A stretch of DNA of 64,000 nucleotides from Hahella sp. HNIBRBA332 (GTDB taxonomy: Bacteria > Pseudomonadota > Gammaproteobacteria > Pseudomonadales > Oleiphilaceae): positions 5,474,501 to 5,538,500 of the forward strand of contig NZ_CP132203.1 in assembly GCF_030719035.1 (NCBI RefSeq). The letters run 5' to 3'. Each line of letters begins with the position of its first letter. Positions within the stretch are counted from its first letter, which is position 1. The position numbers were made by a program, and so were the translations under genes. This document shows positions 17,415 through 28,300 of the stretch, piece after piece. The notes under the pieces are model-generated. The model was not told where the DNA came from and did not search any database. It saw only the letters and a list, made by a program, of their open reading frames with translations.

Positions 17415-18278
17415 CTAGATTTTGTAGGTCAGGTTGAAGTAATGGCCAACGCCAGTGGTGTCCTGTTTCGGGCCCGCAAATCCCGGCGCACCGTCTTCAA
17501 ACTGAGTCATATTGTGGTATACCTTGGCGCCGTATCCCACCGCCCATTGCTTGGAATGGTACCAGATGCCCAAGTAGGACTGGAATGAGTCAGAGGAGCG
17601 GGTCGGATCATCGTCACCCAGATCAGAGGCGAACTCATAATCTGCGTAGCCCTGGAAAGCAACAAAGTCATCGCCATTATGGTAGAAGGGTTTGAACCAG
17701 TTGATATGGGCGACATAGCCGTCCCAACTGCCTTCATTCTTGGCGCCATAGTTCTCACCCACATAACGAGCGTAGACAGCAATGCCAGTCTTGCCCAACC
17801 AGGGCAGCTCCGTATCTGTGCCGATACCCGACCACAATACCTGCAGGCCTCCAAATTCGCCTGCATCGGCCATTAATAGGTCAAAGGCGAAATACCACTC
17901 TTTAACCGGACCTACGGACAGATCCGTGCCGGTCAGGTAGTCGATGGAAAGACGGGGCTCGATATCGGCGAAGAAGTTATCGCCGCGATTTTTATCGGAA
18001 TTGCCTGAGTCGCCTAAAATATCCAGAAAATCCACGTAGCCGAAAAAGTCCAGAGCGCCGGAACGGCCGCCGAACTCAATTTCGAAATAGGTGTCGTCGA
18101 ACTTGTAAGGTCCGCCACGTTGATCAATCCCTCGATACAGATGCCAATTCATCCAATGATAGTCCGCGGCGTGAATATCTTCCGGAACTTCTACAGCACT
18201 CGCAGCTGAAGAAAAAAGCAGACCGGCGACCAACGCGCCGCTTGCTGCGGCCAGGGCCGACTGTTTCTTGAGAGTCAT
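17415..18278 (-). CDS. Tsx-like nucleoside-specific outer-membrane channel
   Basis: The product is 287 residues. The ATG at 18278 has AGGAG at five bases; the longer frame to 18335 is not needed. A signal peptide (core LAAASGALVAGLLFSSAASA) is followed by a beta-barrel rich in alternating aromatic residues. Features of the Tsx/OmpK family include the N-terminal WMNWHLYRG block and the C-terminal strand ending in an aliphatic residue after YFNLTYK. Tsx channels admit nucleosides and some deoxynucleosides. It stands alone between a terminator and a 446-base upstream region. Confidence 0.85.
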   Translation of the reverse strand: MTLKKQSALAAASGALVAGLLFSSAASAVEVPEDIHAADYHWMNWHLYRGIDQRGGPYKFDDTYFEIEFGGRSGALDFFGYVDFLDILGDSGNSDKNRGDNFFADIEPRLSIDYLTGTDLSVGPVKEWYFAFDLLMADAGEFGGLQVLWSGIGTDTELPWLGKTGIAVYARYVGENYGAKNEGSWDGYVAHINWFKPFYHNGDDFVAFQGYADYEFASDLGDDDPTRSSDSFQSYLGIWYHSKQWAVGYGAKVYHNMTQFEDGAPGFAGPKQDTTGVGHYFNLTYKI

Positions 18279-18487
18279 GGATACTCCTACTTCTGTGTTT
18301 GCTTTGTTTTGATTGTTTTCCTGCAAATACATCACAGCGCGGGGAAGCGAGCGCCCCCTGCGACAGGACCGGAGATAGTTCCGCCTGATCGCCCCACATA
18401 CGCAGTCGTCTCCCCGCGCTGTGTGTATTTATCGACAGGGAGCTGAAGAGCAATATGCGAACCAACGACAATGATGACCGGCAAATA

Positions 18488-18503
18488 TTGACCTTTTAGT
18501 CAA
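18488..18503. promoter_or_regulatory. palindrome upstream of the tsx-like gene
   Basis: TTGAC, six bases, GTCAA lies about 210 bases upstream of the tsx start in an AT-rich stretch. Its distance from the gene and lack of a clear -10 partner keep confidence low. Confidence 0.3.
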
Positions 18504-18665
18504 CAATTTGCAATTTAAATGCACAATTTGAATGATTTACGCACAGACGAATGTCACATTCATGCCTGAAAACGGGGCGCGAAAACTAACTTGGCCCCAA
18601 ATCGGCGCAGCGCGCAAAAGGCGGCGAAGGATATAGACGAAAGTCGGGGTCTGCAAGAAAGTGAA

Positions 18666-18699
18666 AAGAAAAAAGGGCGTCCGCGAATGCGGGCGCCCC
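18666..18699 (-). terminator. Rho-independent terminator of the M14 carboxypeptidase gene
   Basis: On the minus strand GGGCGCCCGC, ATTC, GCGGACGCCC forms a 10 bp stem with one mismatch and is followed by TTTTTT. It begins about 25 bases after the stop codon. Confidence 0.85.
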
Positions 18700-18724
18700 T
18701 CTCATAGAGTGGAATTATCCGAGA

Positions 18725-21706
18725 TTACAGACCGAAGTAACTCATTGAACGCTCAATCAGCTTAACGCGGTTTTCGTAACCATCGACGCCTTCCAGACCG
18801 AAGCCCATATAAATGGTGTCTTCATCACGGATGACGGGACCATCAACGAAGCCTGCGCCTTCGATGTTTTCCCAGTTATTGATGTTGAACGCGCCATCAG
18901 GAGCGCCAGGCTGCCATTGACCGAAGCCGTCTTCGAAATCTTCTGCGTCATTTTCCCCGACTTTCACGTCGTCGACGAAAACGCCCAGTCCCTGCGTGCC
19001 CCAGTCGGATGCGTAGGAAATGTAGATTTCAACGGTTTTGCCAGCGTAAGCGGACAGGTCAAACAACATGGTGCGGAAACCAGCGCTGCTGCCGCTCATA
19101 GCGTTCCACTGGCCAGTGGTTCCAGTCGGATTACAACTTGCGTCCATGTAGTGAGCCAATGTTGGATGCAGGTCAACCCAGCCGGAGGTGCAGCTTTCGC
19201 CGGTATTCTGACTGGTCAAACCATTGGCTTCCGGTAGAGTGGTCCAGTTATCGCTGCCCTGCTCGGCGATTTCCACGAAGACGAAATCCCAGTCTGCTTC
19301 AGTTTCATGGGCCATATTGAAGGTGATGTAGGGCGCATCCGCCGGCACTTCGATGGTTCCGCCCAGACGCTTGAAGCTCTGGTCCGCTTGCTGGCTGTAC
19401 ACATAGTGCGTGCCGGAAGTGGGGTTGAAGCCGCCTCCAGGGCGATCATAGGTCGCCGCCAGGGTCTGATGATAAGCGTCCACGAAGCTGCTGGTGACCA
19501 GGAAGCTGTCAGGCGTGTGCTGGTTATTGGCGCTGTCGCCGCCGTTCAGGGAGAAACGCAGACCCGCCATGATGGGATCGTCATCCTGCCCTACCACGTC
19601 CAGCGCATTGCCTTCTTTGCCCAGACCAGATGTCTCCAGATGCAGGAAAGCGCCCATGTAGTACTGGAAGAAGTCATCGTTGAACTGTGCGTAAACGGTG
19701 GAAGCTTCGGACAAGCCCTGGCCGGTGGCCATCACTTTGCCGTCCCAGTAGTTGATGTATTCACGCGCCTGCAGCTTCATCTGTTCATGCGCCTGGAAAC
19801 CTTCCAGAACGGTCGACACAAAGTCGTCGCCGGTATACCAGATCACCGCGTCGTAGTGGCTCATGACTTCACGAGCCGGCGGCACCGCGCCTCTGGCGTC
19901 CACATCCCACACGTCATAGGAGTAGCCGGCGCCGTCCAGCGCGTCGGTGTAGAAAGAGAGATAATTCGGCGCGGTATTGTTCTCATACACCGGATATTCG
20001 CCAGTGTAATCCTCCGCCGCAACCACCAGCACTTTAGCGCCGCTGGCCTTTTCTACGGTGTAGCTGTAAGGACCGAACTCCTCGCCTTTGACGGTTTTGA
20101 CCCAATAGGTGACGGTGCTGCCGGCGGCCTGTCCGCGAATCTTCGCCTCATAGCGGTTGAAGTAAGTTCCCTGCTCCGTGTTGTAACGGTCGCCGAACTT
20201 TCTGCGGAAGCGAGTCAGCTTGGGCGAACCGCCGTCCACTTGATACACCAGGAAGCTGCGGTCGCCAATGCGACGCTTAGCCAGGATATCTATAGACTGA
20301 GATGCGCCCCAGGAAGTGGTCAGCGGCTCATGATAGACATCCTCGGTTTCGATACCCACAGCGGAAACAGGACTATCCGGTCTTCTTGCGCTCTCTGCGA
20401 GAGTCAGCGCGAATTCCAGGTTGTCGTTAAAAACCGCCTGCAGCATCTTTTCGTCATCCGGGAATTCAAAGCCGTAAGCGTTGCCGTCTTTGTCCTGGCC
20501 GGAAGTCAGCTCCACTGTATAGGAAGGAATGCCCAACGCGCCGTAAGACCAATCGGTGAAATCACCATTGGTGGTGTACAGGTCTGCGCTCACGCCGGGA
20601 TCATACCCCGCTTCGATAATGCTGTCGTAGATCGCGGGATTGTCGTCAGTGCCCGCCTGCGCCACGAAGATAGGATTGTCGAAGCTGGGCGTCTGCACCT
20701 GCCATCCAAAGGGATACAGGATCAGGTTGCTGTAGGTGTGGTATGACAACGTAAAACGGAAGTCATGGGCTTGAATGAAGCTGGTCAGCGCCACGGTTTC
20801 CGGCTCACTTTCCGCTTCCGGTCCACGATAGGTCTGATCGGACATCACCGCGCTGGAGCCCTCGTCGTCCAGGCCCCAGTGCTCGGCGAAGTTACGGTTC
20901 AGGTCAACCCCGTCCTGCAGCGTGATCTGGCCGTCGCCATCGTTATCGCGCAGGTTTTTCCGCCACAGACGTTCGTTGGTGAAGGTGTACTCATAACCGT
21001 CCGGGTTGGCCACCGGCATGATCCACAGCTCATTATGATTCAGCAGTTTGGTGATGCGCTCAATCTTGCCGTAGTTCTCGGTCAGATAATCCAGGTAACG
21101 CATGGCCATTTGCGTCGCCACCCATTCGCGGGCGTGATGCGTGGCCACGTAAAATACCTCAGGCTTTTTGCGACCGGGAGGCTGATGGCTGACGCCATAG
21201 CCCTCCTTCAGATCGCCGCCGCGATCGAACCAACGGTCCCACCAGGTTTTACGGGAAACTTTTACGACTATCAAAGGACGTCCCTGATGGGACTCGCCGA
21301 TTTTATACAGCGTCACCAGAGCGGGATATTTTTCCGCCAAGGCGTACAGCCGATCCTCGATACCCAGTTCAGGTTCGTCAAAGCTGTGATAGGCGGTTTC
21401 ACCGCTGGCGGAGAAAGCGGAGCGGAACTGCGAAGGCATTTGCATCGGCTCCCACTTAATCCCTGCTTTGTTCAGCTTTTCCTTATCCAGAGGAGACAAC
21501 ACCGCTTCCACCGTAAAGGATTCCCCTTTGACGCCCGCGGTCAGATTTTTCAGTTTATGGTAGTGGACGATGTCGAGGCCAAGCTTCTTGGCCGATTTCA
21601 ATTCATCACCGCTGTTGAGGGTAATTCGCGCCATGCTAAGTTGCCCGGCCAGCGCGACCCCCGGCAGTATCGTGCAAATCAAGGCTAGCCATCTAACTAA
21701 TTTCAT
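18725..21706 (-). CDS. large secreted M14 zinc carboxypeptidase
   Basis: The product is 993 residues from the ATG at 21706 (AAGGA upstream); an ATG at 21724 is less well placed. A signal peptide (LALICTILPGVALAG) leads to a propeptide-like segment. The M14 domain (about residues 110-470) has zinc ligands His191 and Glu194 in HHAREW and His323 in SYHTYSN. NPDGYEYT and VDLNRNF bind substrate, and Glu399 in YTVELTSG is catalytic. An EF-hand-like loop, DNDGDGQITLQD (254-265), is inserted just before VDLNRNF. The remaining 500 residues are beta-rich and resemble the C-terminal region of immune-inhibitor-A peptidases. It is probably exported to degrade extracellular protein. Confidence 0.9.
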   Translation of the reverse strand: MKLVRWLALICTILPGVALAGQLSMARITLNSGDELKSAKKLGLDIVHYHKLKNLTAGVKGESFTVEAVLSPLDKEKLNKAGIKWEPMQMPSQFRSAFSASGETAYHSFDEPELGIEDRLYALAEKYPALVTLYKIGESHQGRPLIVVKVSRKTWWDRWFDRGGDLKEGYGVSHQPPGRKKPEVFYVATHHAREWVATQMAMRYLDYLTENYGKIERITKLLNHNELWIMPVANPDGYEYTFTNERLWRKNLRDNDGDGQITLQDGVDLNRNFAEHWGLDDEGSSAVMSDQTYRGPEAESEPETVALTSFIQAHDFRFTLSYHTYSNLILYPFGWQVQTPSFDNPIFVAQAGTDDNPAIYDSIIEAGYDPGVSADLYTTNGDFTDWSYGALGIPSYTVELTSGQDKDGNAYGFEFPDDEKMLQAVFNDNLEFALTLAESARRPDSPVSAVGIETEDVYHEPLTTSWGASQSIDILAKRRIGDRSFLVYQVDGGSPKLTRFRRKFGDRYNTEQGTYFNRYEAKIRGQAAGSTVTYWVKTVKGEEFGPYSYTVEKASGAKVLVVAAEDYTGEYPVYENNTAPNYLSFYTDALDGAGYSYDVWDVDARGAVPPAREVMSHYDAVIWYTGDDFVSTVLEGFQAHEQMKLQAREYINYWDGKVMATGQGLSEASTVYAQFNDDFFQYYMGAFLHLETSGLGKEGNALDVVGQDDDPIMAGLRFSLNGGDSANNQHTPDSFLVTSSFVDAYHQTLAATYDRPGGGFNPTSGTHYVYSQQADQSFKRLGGTIEVPADAPYITFNMAHETEADWDFVFVEIAEQGSDNWTTLPEANGLTSQNTGESCTSGWVDLHPTLAHYMDASCNPTGTTGQWNAMSGSSAGFRTMLFDLSAYAGKTVEIYISYASDWGTQGLGVFVDDVKVGENDAEDFEDGFGQWQPGAPDGAFNINNWENIEGAGFVDGPVIRDEDTIYMGFGLEGVDGYENRVKLIERSMSYFGL

Positions 21707-22175
21707 GATGTTTTCCTTATTCATGGTTATCGTTAACGGAAAGTTAGTTCGGACTACTGCTAGACTACGGCCAAGGGGGTGAGGGGGAGCCCTAAGCACT
21801 CGATCCATGTGCCGTTACAGGCCTTTCGCGGATAGGTTTCCGGCTGGGTTAAGGTCGTTTGGCCAGTCAAATGGGGTAACCGGCGAAAACAACGCTTATA
21901 GGAAAACCTAACAGCAGGCGCTAACGGACTGCATTTACCTCTATATGTGATAGGAACTCAGCTTGATATAGCGGTTTTCCACTATATCCTTATAACTTTT
22001 TTAAATATAAGGGAAGCCGCCTAACGATGATGCTCAGACGGCGTACGCCGCGGGTTTGACCGATTGACCAGGAAAATGATTTATCCATGCAGCCATCCTT
22101 GGATTTCCTTATACTCCTAGCGAAAATGATAAATAGCTCACACACACTTTCACCGTCACCGTTTACGCCTCCTTC
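21707..22175. other. 469-base divergent intergenic region between the M14 gene and recC
   Basis: No gene is seen. Two adjacent AT-rich inverted repeats occur: GATATAG-N10-CTATATC (21965-21988) and CCTTATA-N11-TATAAGG (21988-22012). They could be operators or a weak terminator-like structure. Promoters for both flanking genes must lie here, but I could not pick convincing -35/-10 pairs. Confidence 0.4.
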
Positions 22176-25100
22176 ATGCTGAAAATCTACTACAGCAACC
22201 GCCAGGAACAGCTGCTCGCACTGCTCGCCGACGCCCTGGCGCGTCCCAAGGCGAACCCTTTGCAAAGCGACATACTGATCGTGCAAAGCCAGGGCATGAG
22301 CCGTTGGCTGAGCCAGCAACTGGCGGAACTCAACGGCGTCGCCGCCAATCTGGAGTTTCAACTGCCGGCGCAGTTGGTCTGGCGGCTGGCGCGACTGTGC
22401 CGGGACGACTTGCCGGAGCTGCATCCCTTTGACAAATCCATCCTGACCTGGCGCTTGATGCAACTGGCCCCCGCGCTTCCGGACAGCGGCGAATTCGACG
22501 CCCTGCATCGCTACCTTCACACCGGCCCGGATCGCAAATCGCCGGACCTGCTGCGTAATTATCAGCTGAGCCAACGCATTGCCGATGTCTTTGACCACTA
22601 TCTAATGTATCGCCCGGATTGGTTATCCGAATGGGAGCAAGGCCTCCCGACTGAGGCCAGCGGCAGCGAACATGCCTGGCAGATTGAACTGTGGCGTGGT
22701 CTGACCCGTGACAGCGACGCGCCCCACCGCGCCCGCGTGCTGCAGGAGTTGGCGGAACAACTGCCGCAGCATGTGGATAAGCTGCCGCCGCGCCTGTTTG
22801 TCTTTGGCGTTCCCTATATGGCTCCGGCGTATCTGGACGTGCTGCAGAACGCCGCCCGCCATATAGAAGTGCATATGTATCAATGGAACCCCACGGAGCA
22901 TTACTGGGGCGACATCGCCTCCCGCAAGGACATCAGCCGCATTCGCACCCGCGACGGCGCGGAAGTCTCCGGACTGTACGACGAAGGCCATCGACTGTTG
23001 GCGTCTTGGGGCAAGCCGCTGCGGGACTATCTGGATGTGCTGCAGGACGTTTCCGTCACAGAAGCCGACTGCTATGTCCCGCCCGCGCCGCCGCATACCT
23101 TGCTGCAACACCTGCAGGCGGACGTTTTCAACCTGCGCCAGGAGCCATGGCCAGAAAGCCCTGCTGACGATCGCTCTCTGCAAGTGCATCTGTGCCACAG
23201 CGCCTTGCGCGAAGTGGAGGTGCTGTACGACCAACTGATGGATCTGCTGCAAACCGATCACAGCCTGTCTCCCCGGGATATCGTGGTGATGACGCCGGAT
23301 ATCGGCCAGTACGCGCCGTTGGTTGAAGCCGTATTCGGCGCACAGGAAGGTCCGCGCCGCATTCCCTGGTCTCTCGCCGACCTGAGCCGCTACAGCGACT
23401 TCAATCTGGTGCAGTCGGTATTGCAATTGTTCGACTTATTGCCCGGCCGTTTTACCGCCTCGGAAGTGCTCGGCCTGCTGGAAATTCCCGCGGTGGGACG
23501 CCGCTTCGGCCTGGATGAAGAATTGTTATCGCGCCTGCGTCAATGGCTGCTTGAGGCGTCCATTCGCTGGGGACTGGATGCAGAGTCGCAACAGGCCTAC
23601 GGCGTCGACTGCGCCGATCAGTTCAGTTGGAAGGCCGGGATCAAACGCTTGCTGCTGGGCTTCGCCCTCCCCGATGCGATGCAGATGTATCAGGACGTCG
23701 CCCCCTATCCTCATATTCAGGGCGGCGATGCCGACAGCCTGGGCGCGCTGTCGCAACTGATCGACACCCTGGCGCGCTGGCGCGCGCAGATCTCCCGCGG
23801 CCAGACGCCCCAACAATGGGCGGACCTCCTGCACAGCTGGATGAACGATCTGTTCGACCCTGACCGGGATGAAGAGCAGGCGCTGCAGGTCGCCCGCGAA
23901 GCGGTGCAGGAATGGCTGCAGGAAACCCAGACCGCGGGCTTCGACCAACCCTTGCCGCTGGCGGTGGTGAAGCAGGATCTGCGTCGACGCCTGGACAGCC
24001 CGTTACGGCGACAGAGTTTCCTCACCGGAGCGGTGACCTTCTGCGCCATGGTGCCCATGCGCAGCATTCCCTTTCGGGTAGTCGCCGTCCTGGGCCTGAA
24101 TCACGATCAGTTTCCACGCCGCCAGACGCAGCCGGGCTTCGATCTGATCGCCGCGTATCCTCGCAAAGGCGACCGCGCCCGTCGCGAGGAGGACCGCTTC
24201 TTGTTCCTGGAGGCCTTACTGGCCGCCCGCGACGTGTTTTATCTGAGTTACGTCGGACGCAGTATCCGCGACAACAGCGAATGCGCGCCCTCGGTCATTC
24301 TCAGCGAACTGCTGGATACGATCCAGGAACAAGGCGGCGAGGCGGCTATGGGACGCATTCTCACCGAACACCCACTACAACCCTTCAGCCCCCATTACTT
24401 CACCGCCGACGGCGGCCACTTCAGCTACCAGTCAGAATGGCTGCCCGCCTTGCACGGCCGCCACAGCAAGCAGGAATATCAAGCGTTCTGCCCGGAATCT
24501 TTGCCCTCCCGGGAGCATGAGCCGTTTTCCGCTGACCACCCTGTAGAGCTGGACAGCCTGCGGCGTTTTCTACGCAATCCCACCCGCTACTTCGTGCAGC
24601 AACGGCTCAACATATTGTTGGACGCCAGTGATCTGACTCAGGACAGGGAACCTTTCGACCTGGGCGGTCTGCACGGCTTCCAGGTGAAAGAGCTATGGCT
24701 GCAGGAACTGATGAACGCGGCGACGGATGAAGAAGCGGAAAGCTATCTAGAGGCCAAGGGGCTGCTGCCCGGCGGCGCGGTCGGCGCTATCAGCCGCAAG
24801 CAGACGCGACAGCAATTGGAAGCGCTGCGCGAGCAGGCCCGTGAACTATATGGCAAGGATCGTATTGAAATTACCCCGGAAAAATCAGGACTGCCGTTGC
24901 GCGGCGCGGTGGCGGGCATCGGCCCGCGCGGTCTGCTGCATCTGACCACCGCCGGCTGTAACGCGTCCCGCATGCTGTTGTTATGGCTGGAGCATCTGGC
25001 GCTATGCAGCGTCACCGCAGACGCCCTCGCCCGTCCCAGTTTTCTGGTGTGTCGTCAGGGCGTTGGTCACTACCGTCCGGTGGCTCAAGAGCAGGCCAGA

Positions 25101-25397
25101 AAGTTACTGGCGGAACTTATAGATCTGCTGTCCCAGAGTGAGAATGAGCCAGTGCGTTTCTTCCCGAAGACCTCTTTAAAGTACGTGGAAACCAAGAATA
25201 ATCCGCGCAGTCGCAGCGAGCCCATCAACGCCGCGCAGCAATGCTGGCTGGGCAACGAATGGCAACCGGGCGAACTGGCGGACGCGCATCATTTTCTAGT
25301 GTGGCGTTTTGAGGCGGAGACCTTGAACGAACGCTTTGTGGCGCTGGCGGAGGGCATCTGGGAGCCCGCACTGGAGCATTGGGAGGCGCCGGCATGA
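22176..25397 (+). CDS. recC: exodeoxyribonuclease V gamma subunit
   Basis: The product is 1073 residues. RecC is the non-catalytic scaffold of RecBCD that splits the DNA strands and recognises Chi. The N-terminus (LKIYYSNRQEQLL ... VQSQGMSRWLSQQLAE) and the helicase-like but motif-poor body match the family, as does the length. It is the first gene of a recC-recB-recD operon with ATGA overlaps. No strong Shine-Dalgarno precedes the ATG. Confidence 0.95.
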   Translation: MLKIYYSNRQEQLLALLADALARPKANPLQSDILIVQSQGMSRWLSQQLAELNGVAANLEFQLPAQLVWRLARLCRDDLPELHPFDKSILTWRLMQLAPALPDSGEFDALHRYLHTGPDRKSPDLLRNYQLSQRIADVFDHYLMYRPDWLSEWEQGLPTEASGSEHAWQIELWRGLTRDSDAPHRARVLQELAEQLPQHVDKLPPRLFVFGVPYMAPAYLDVLQNAARHIEVHMYQWNPTEHYWGDIASRKDISRIRTRDGAEVSGLYDEGHRLLASWGKPLRDYLDVLQDVSVTEADCYVPPAPPHTLLQHLQADVFNLRQEPWPESPADDRSLQVHLCHSALREVEVLYDQLMDLLQTDHSLSPRDIVVMTPDIGQYAPLVEAVFGAQEGPRRIPWSLADLSRYSDFNLVQSVLQLFDLLPGRFTASEVLGLLEIPAVGRRFGLDEELLSRLRQWLLEASIRWGLDAESQQAYGVDCADQFSWKAGIKRLLLGFALPDAMQMYQDVAPYPHIQGGDADSLGALSQLIDTLARWRAQISRGQTPQQWADLLHSWMNDLFDPDRDEEQALQVAREAVQEWLQETQTAGFDQPLPLAVVKQDLRRRLDSPLRRQSFLTGAVTFCAMVPMRSIPFRVVAVLGLNHDQFPRRQTQPGFDLIAAYPRKGDRARREEDRFLFLEALLAARDVFYLSYVGRSIRDNSECAPSVILSELLDTIQEQGGEAAMGRILTEHPLQPFSPHYFTADGGHFSYQSEWLPALHGRHSKQEYQAFCPESLPSREHEPFSADHPVELDSLRRFLRNPTRYFVQQRLNILLDASDLTQDREPFDLGGLHGFQVKELWLQELMNAATDEEAESYLEAKGLLPGGAVGAISRKQTRQQLEALREQARELYGKDRIEITPEKSGLPLRGAVAGIGPRGLLHLTTAGCNASRMLLLWLEHLALCSVTADALARPSFLVCRQGVGHYRPVAQEQARKLLAELIDLLSQSENEPVRFFPKTSLKYVETKNNPRSRSEPINAAQQCWLGNEWQPGELADAHHFLVWRFEAETLNERFVALAEGIWEPALEHWEAPA

Positions 25398-28300
25398 AGC
25401 CGCTGGACCCGATCGCCATTCCCCTGCAGGGCGTGCAGCTCATTGAAGCCAGCGCCGGCACGGGGAAAACCTACACCATCACCACCTTGTATCTGCGCCT
25501 GCTGCTGGAGCGCCAGCTCGACGTCAGGCAGATTCTGGTGGTCACCTTCACTCGCGCCGCCACGGAAGAGCTGCACACACGGATTCGTCAGCGCATTCGT
25601 GAGGTCATGCAGACCTTGCAGGCGCCGCCAGAAACGGACATCCCGGAATGGCTCGCGCTCTGGCGCGATCCGGAACGCAACGAGGATGCTCTCGCCCTGT
25701 TGCAGCAGGCGCTGTTGAATATGGACGAGGCGTCTATCTTCACCATTCACGGTTTCTGCCAGCGCGCTCTGCAGGACAACGCATTTGAAAGCGGACTCTT
25801 GTTTGATCTGCGTCTGCAGGAGGACTTAGGTCCGTTGCTGCAACAAGCGGCGGAGGACACTTGGCGCAAGCAGTTCTACCCAGACCGGCTGCTGGCGGAG
25901 CTGGCGCAGGCCAAGTGGGGCGAGCCGGCGGAAATGCTGAATGGCCTGCGCAGTTATCTGGCGCAAGGCGATCTGGAGTTGATTCCCCCTGATGTGGATC
26001 CGCAGACCCTCAGTCATCTGGCCGGCGTGCTGAAAGCCCAATGGCGCCAATTGGGCGACGAACTCACCGCCGCCGTGCGGGAGGCGGCGGAGAACAAAAT
26101 TCTGGGGCGCGCGGAGAAAACTTACCGGGAAGACAAACTGAACGACGCCATTCTCAGCCTGACTATCTGGAGCCGCACGGAAGAGCAGATGACGCTGCCC
26201 CCCGCCGCGGCCCTGTTCAGTCAGCGCGTTCTTGACGCATCCGTGCTGAAAAAGGCGGCGGACAAAGGTCTTGGCGCGCCACAGCATGCTTTTTTCAGCG
26301 CCCTGGAGCAGTTTCTGACCCAACAGTCACAGTTGGACGCATGGCTGGTGGGCGCCACGCTGACCACCTTCAGAGACGTATTGCGACGCCTGAAAACCCA
26401 GGCGGAAATTCTGGGCTTCGATGACCTGATCGGCAGTCTCAAAGACGCCCTCGAAGCCGCCACCGGGCCCCAGTTACGCCTGGCGCTGCAACGCCGCTAT
26501 CCGGTCGCTCTAATTGACGAATTCCAGGATACCGACCCGTCCCAGTATCGTATCTTTTCCTCCTTATATGACGCCGCTGACAGCAACGCCACACTGTTTA
26601 TGATCGGCGACCCCAAGCAGGCGATTTACAGCTTCCGGGGCGCGGATATTTACGCCTACCTGCAAGCCAAGCAGCGCACGCCCCAGGACAATCGCTACAC
26701 CATGGACACCAACTGGCGCTCCCGCAAAGAGCTGGTGGCCGCGGTCAATGGATTGTTCGAACAGTGCGCCAACCCCTTCCTGTTCGCCGGCGACATCGAG
26801 TTCATTCCCGTACAGGCCGCCGGCGCCGCTGACGCTTCCGTCCTGACCCTGGACGGCGTCCCGGTGACGCCATTGCAGGCCTGGTTGCTTGGTCGTGAAG
26901 ACAGCGGCAAAAACATAAGTAAAGAACAAGCGCGGCCGCAGTTGGCGCAAATCACCGCCAGTGAAATCGCCAACTGGCTCAACCTGGGAGAGGACGGCCG
27001 CGCTCGCCTGGGCGACCGCCCACTCAGCGCCGGCGATATCGCTGTACTGGTGCGGGATAATAATCAGGCCCGCATCATGTCGGAAAAGCTCTCCGCCGTC
27101 GGCGTCAGCAGCGTGTTTCTGACGCGGGAAAGCGTCTATCAAAGTGAAGAGGCCACCGATCTGCTGCGCCTGTTGCGCGCCTTGCTGGAGCCCAATGACG
27201 AACGCCGCCTGCGCGCGGCGTTGGTGACCCTGAGCTGGGGTTGGACCGCCCCGGAGCTGGAAACGCTGGCCCGGGATGAACAGCGCTGGGAGAGTATGCT
27301 GACGTCATTGCATCAGTTACGGGAAGAATGGCAAGACGCCGGTTTCATGCCCATGTTTCAGAAATGGCTGCAGAACTTCAGCATCGCCGCCAGACTACTG
27401 GGCCTGCCAGAAGGCGAGCGCCGTCTCACCAACCTGTTACAGTTGGCGGAACTACTGCAACAGGCCGGGCGCGACTACCCCACGCCAGAGCGACTGCTGG
27501 CCTGGTATCAAGGACAATTGGAGCAGGCGGACGGACGCGGCGATGAGCATCAGTTACGCCTGGAAAGCGACGAGGCGCTGGTGAAAATCGTCACCATTCA
27601 CAGTTCCAAAGGCCTCGAATATCCCTTGGTGTTTCTACCTTTTCTGGGATTTGGCCGCAGCGGCAAAGACGATTATTTAATGTGCCATGACCCTGAACGG
27701 GAGCACCGTCTGGTGCTCGATCTTAGCGGCGGCGACCGCTTACAGGAGCAGGCGGAACGGGAGCGTTTGGCGGAAGATCTGCGTCTGCTTTACGTCGCGC
27801 TGACCCGGGCCAAACAACTGTGCGTCTGGGCCTGGGGCGCCGTAAATGAGTTCCAGTACGCCGCCATGGCGTGGCTGCTTTATGGCGGCGCGACGGACAA
27901 TCTGACCGACTGGCTGACGTCCCTGAAAAATCTGGACGATACGCAACTTGCGGAGCCCCTGACCCGCCTTGCAGCGCAGACCGACTTTTGCTGGAGCCTG
28001 GCTCCTGAGCCGGTGCATCAGCGCCGTCATCCCGGCGAAGGCGCCGGCCAGTGGCGGGCGCGCTCCGCCCAGCGCACCGTGGAGCAAAACTGGCGTTTAT
28101 CCAGTTACTCGCAACTGGCCTCCGGAGGCGGCGGTCGCCATCACGAAGAGCCCTTGGATGAGGCCGCGCCGGTACAGGAAGTACAGCCTCGCCTGCAGCC
28201 GGACGTCAGCGATATTTTTCAGTTTCCCAAAGGCGCCTGGGCGGGTCAGTGTTTCCACCATATTCTGGAGAATATGCCATTGCAGGCGGAAAACGCCGAG

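Larger units (their letters stand above)
18279..18724. other. 446-base intergenic region: tsx upstream sequence and carboxypeptidase terminator
   Basis: The right end (18666-18699) holds the terminator of the M14 gene. The rest is the tsx leader and promoter. Around 18480-18540 the sequence is AT-rich and contains the palindrome TTGAC-N6-GTCAA (18488-18503), which could be an operator or part of a -35 region. No open frame of substance was found. Confidence 0.5.

Noticed and set aside
19307..20746. Long plus-strand frame (479 residues) inside the M14 gene
   Set aside because: It lies antisense to clear M14 and C-terminal domains; the sequence has no motifs of its own.
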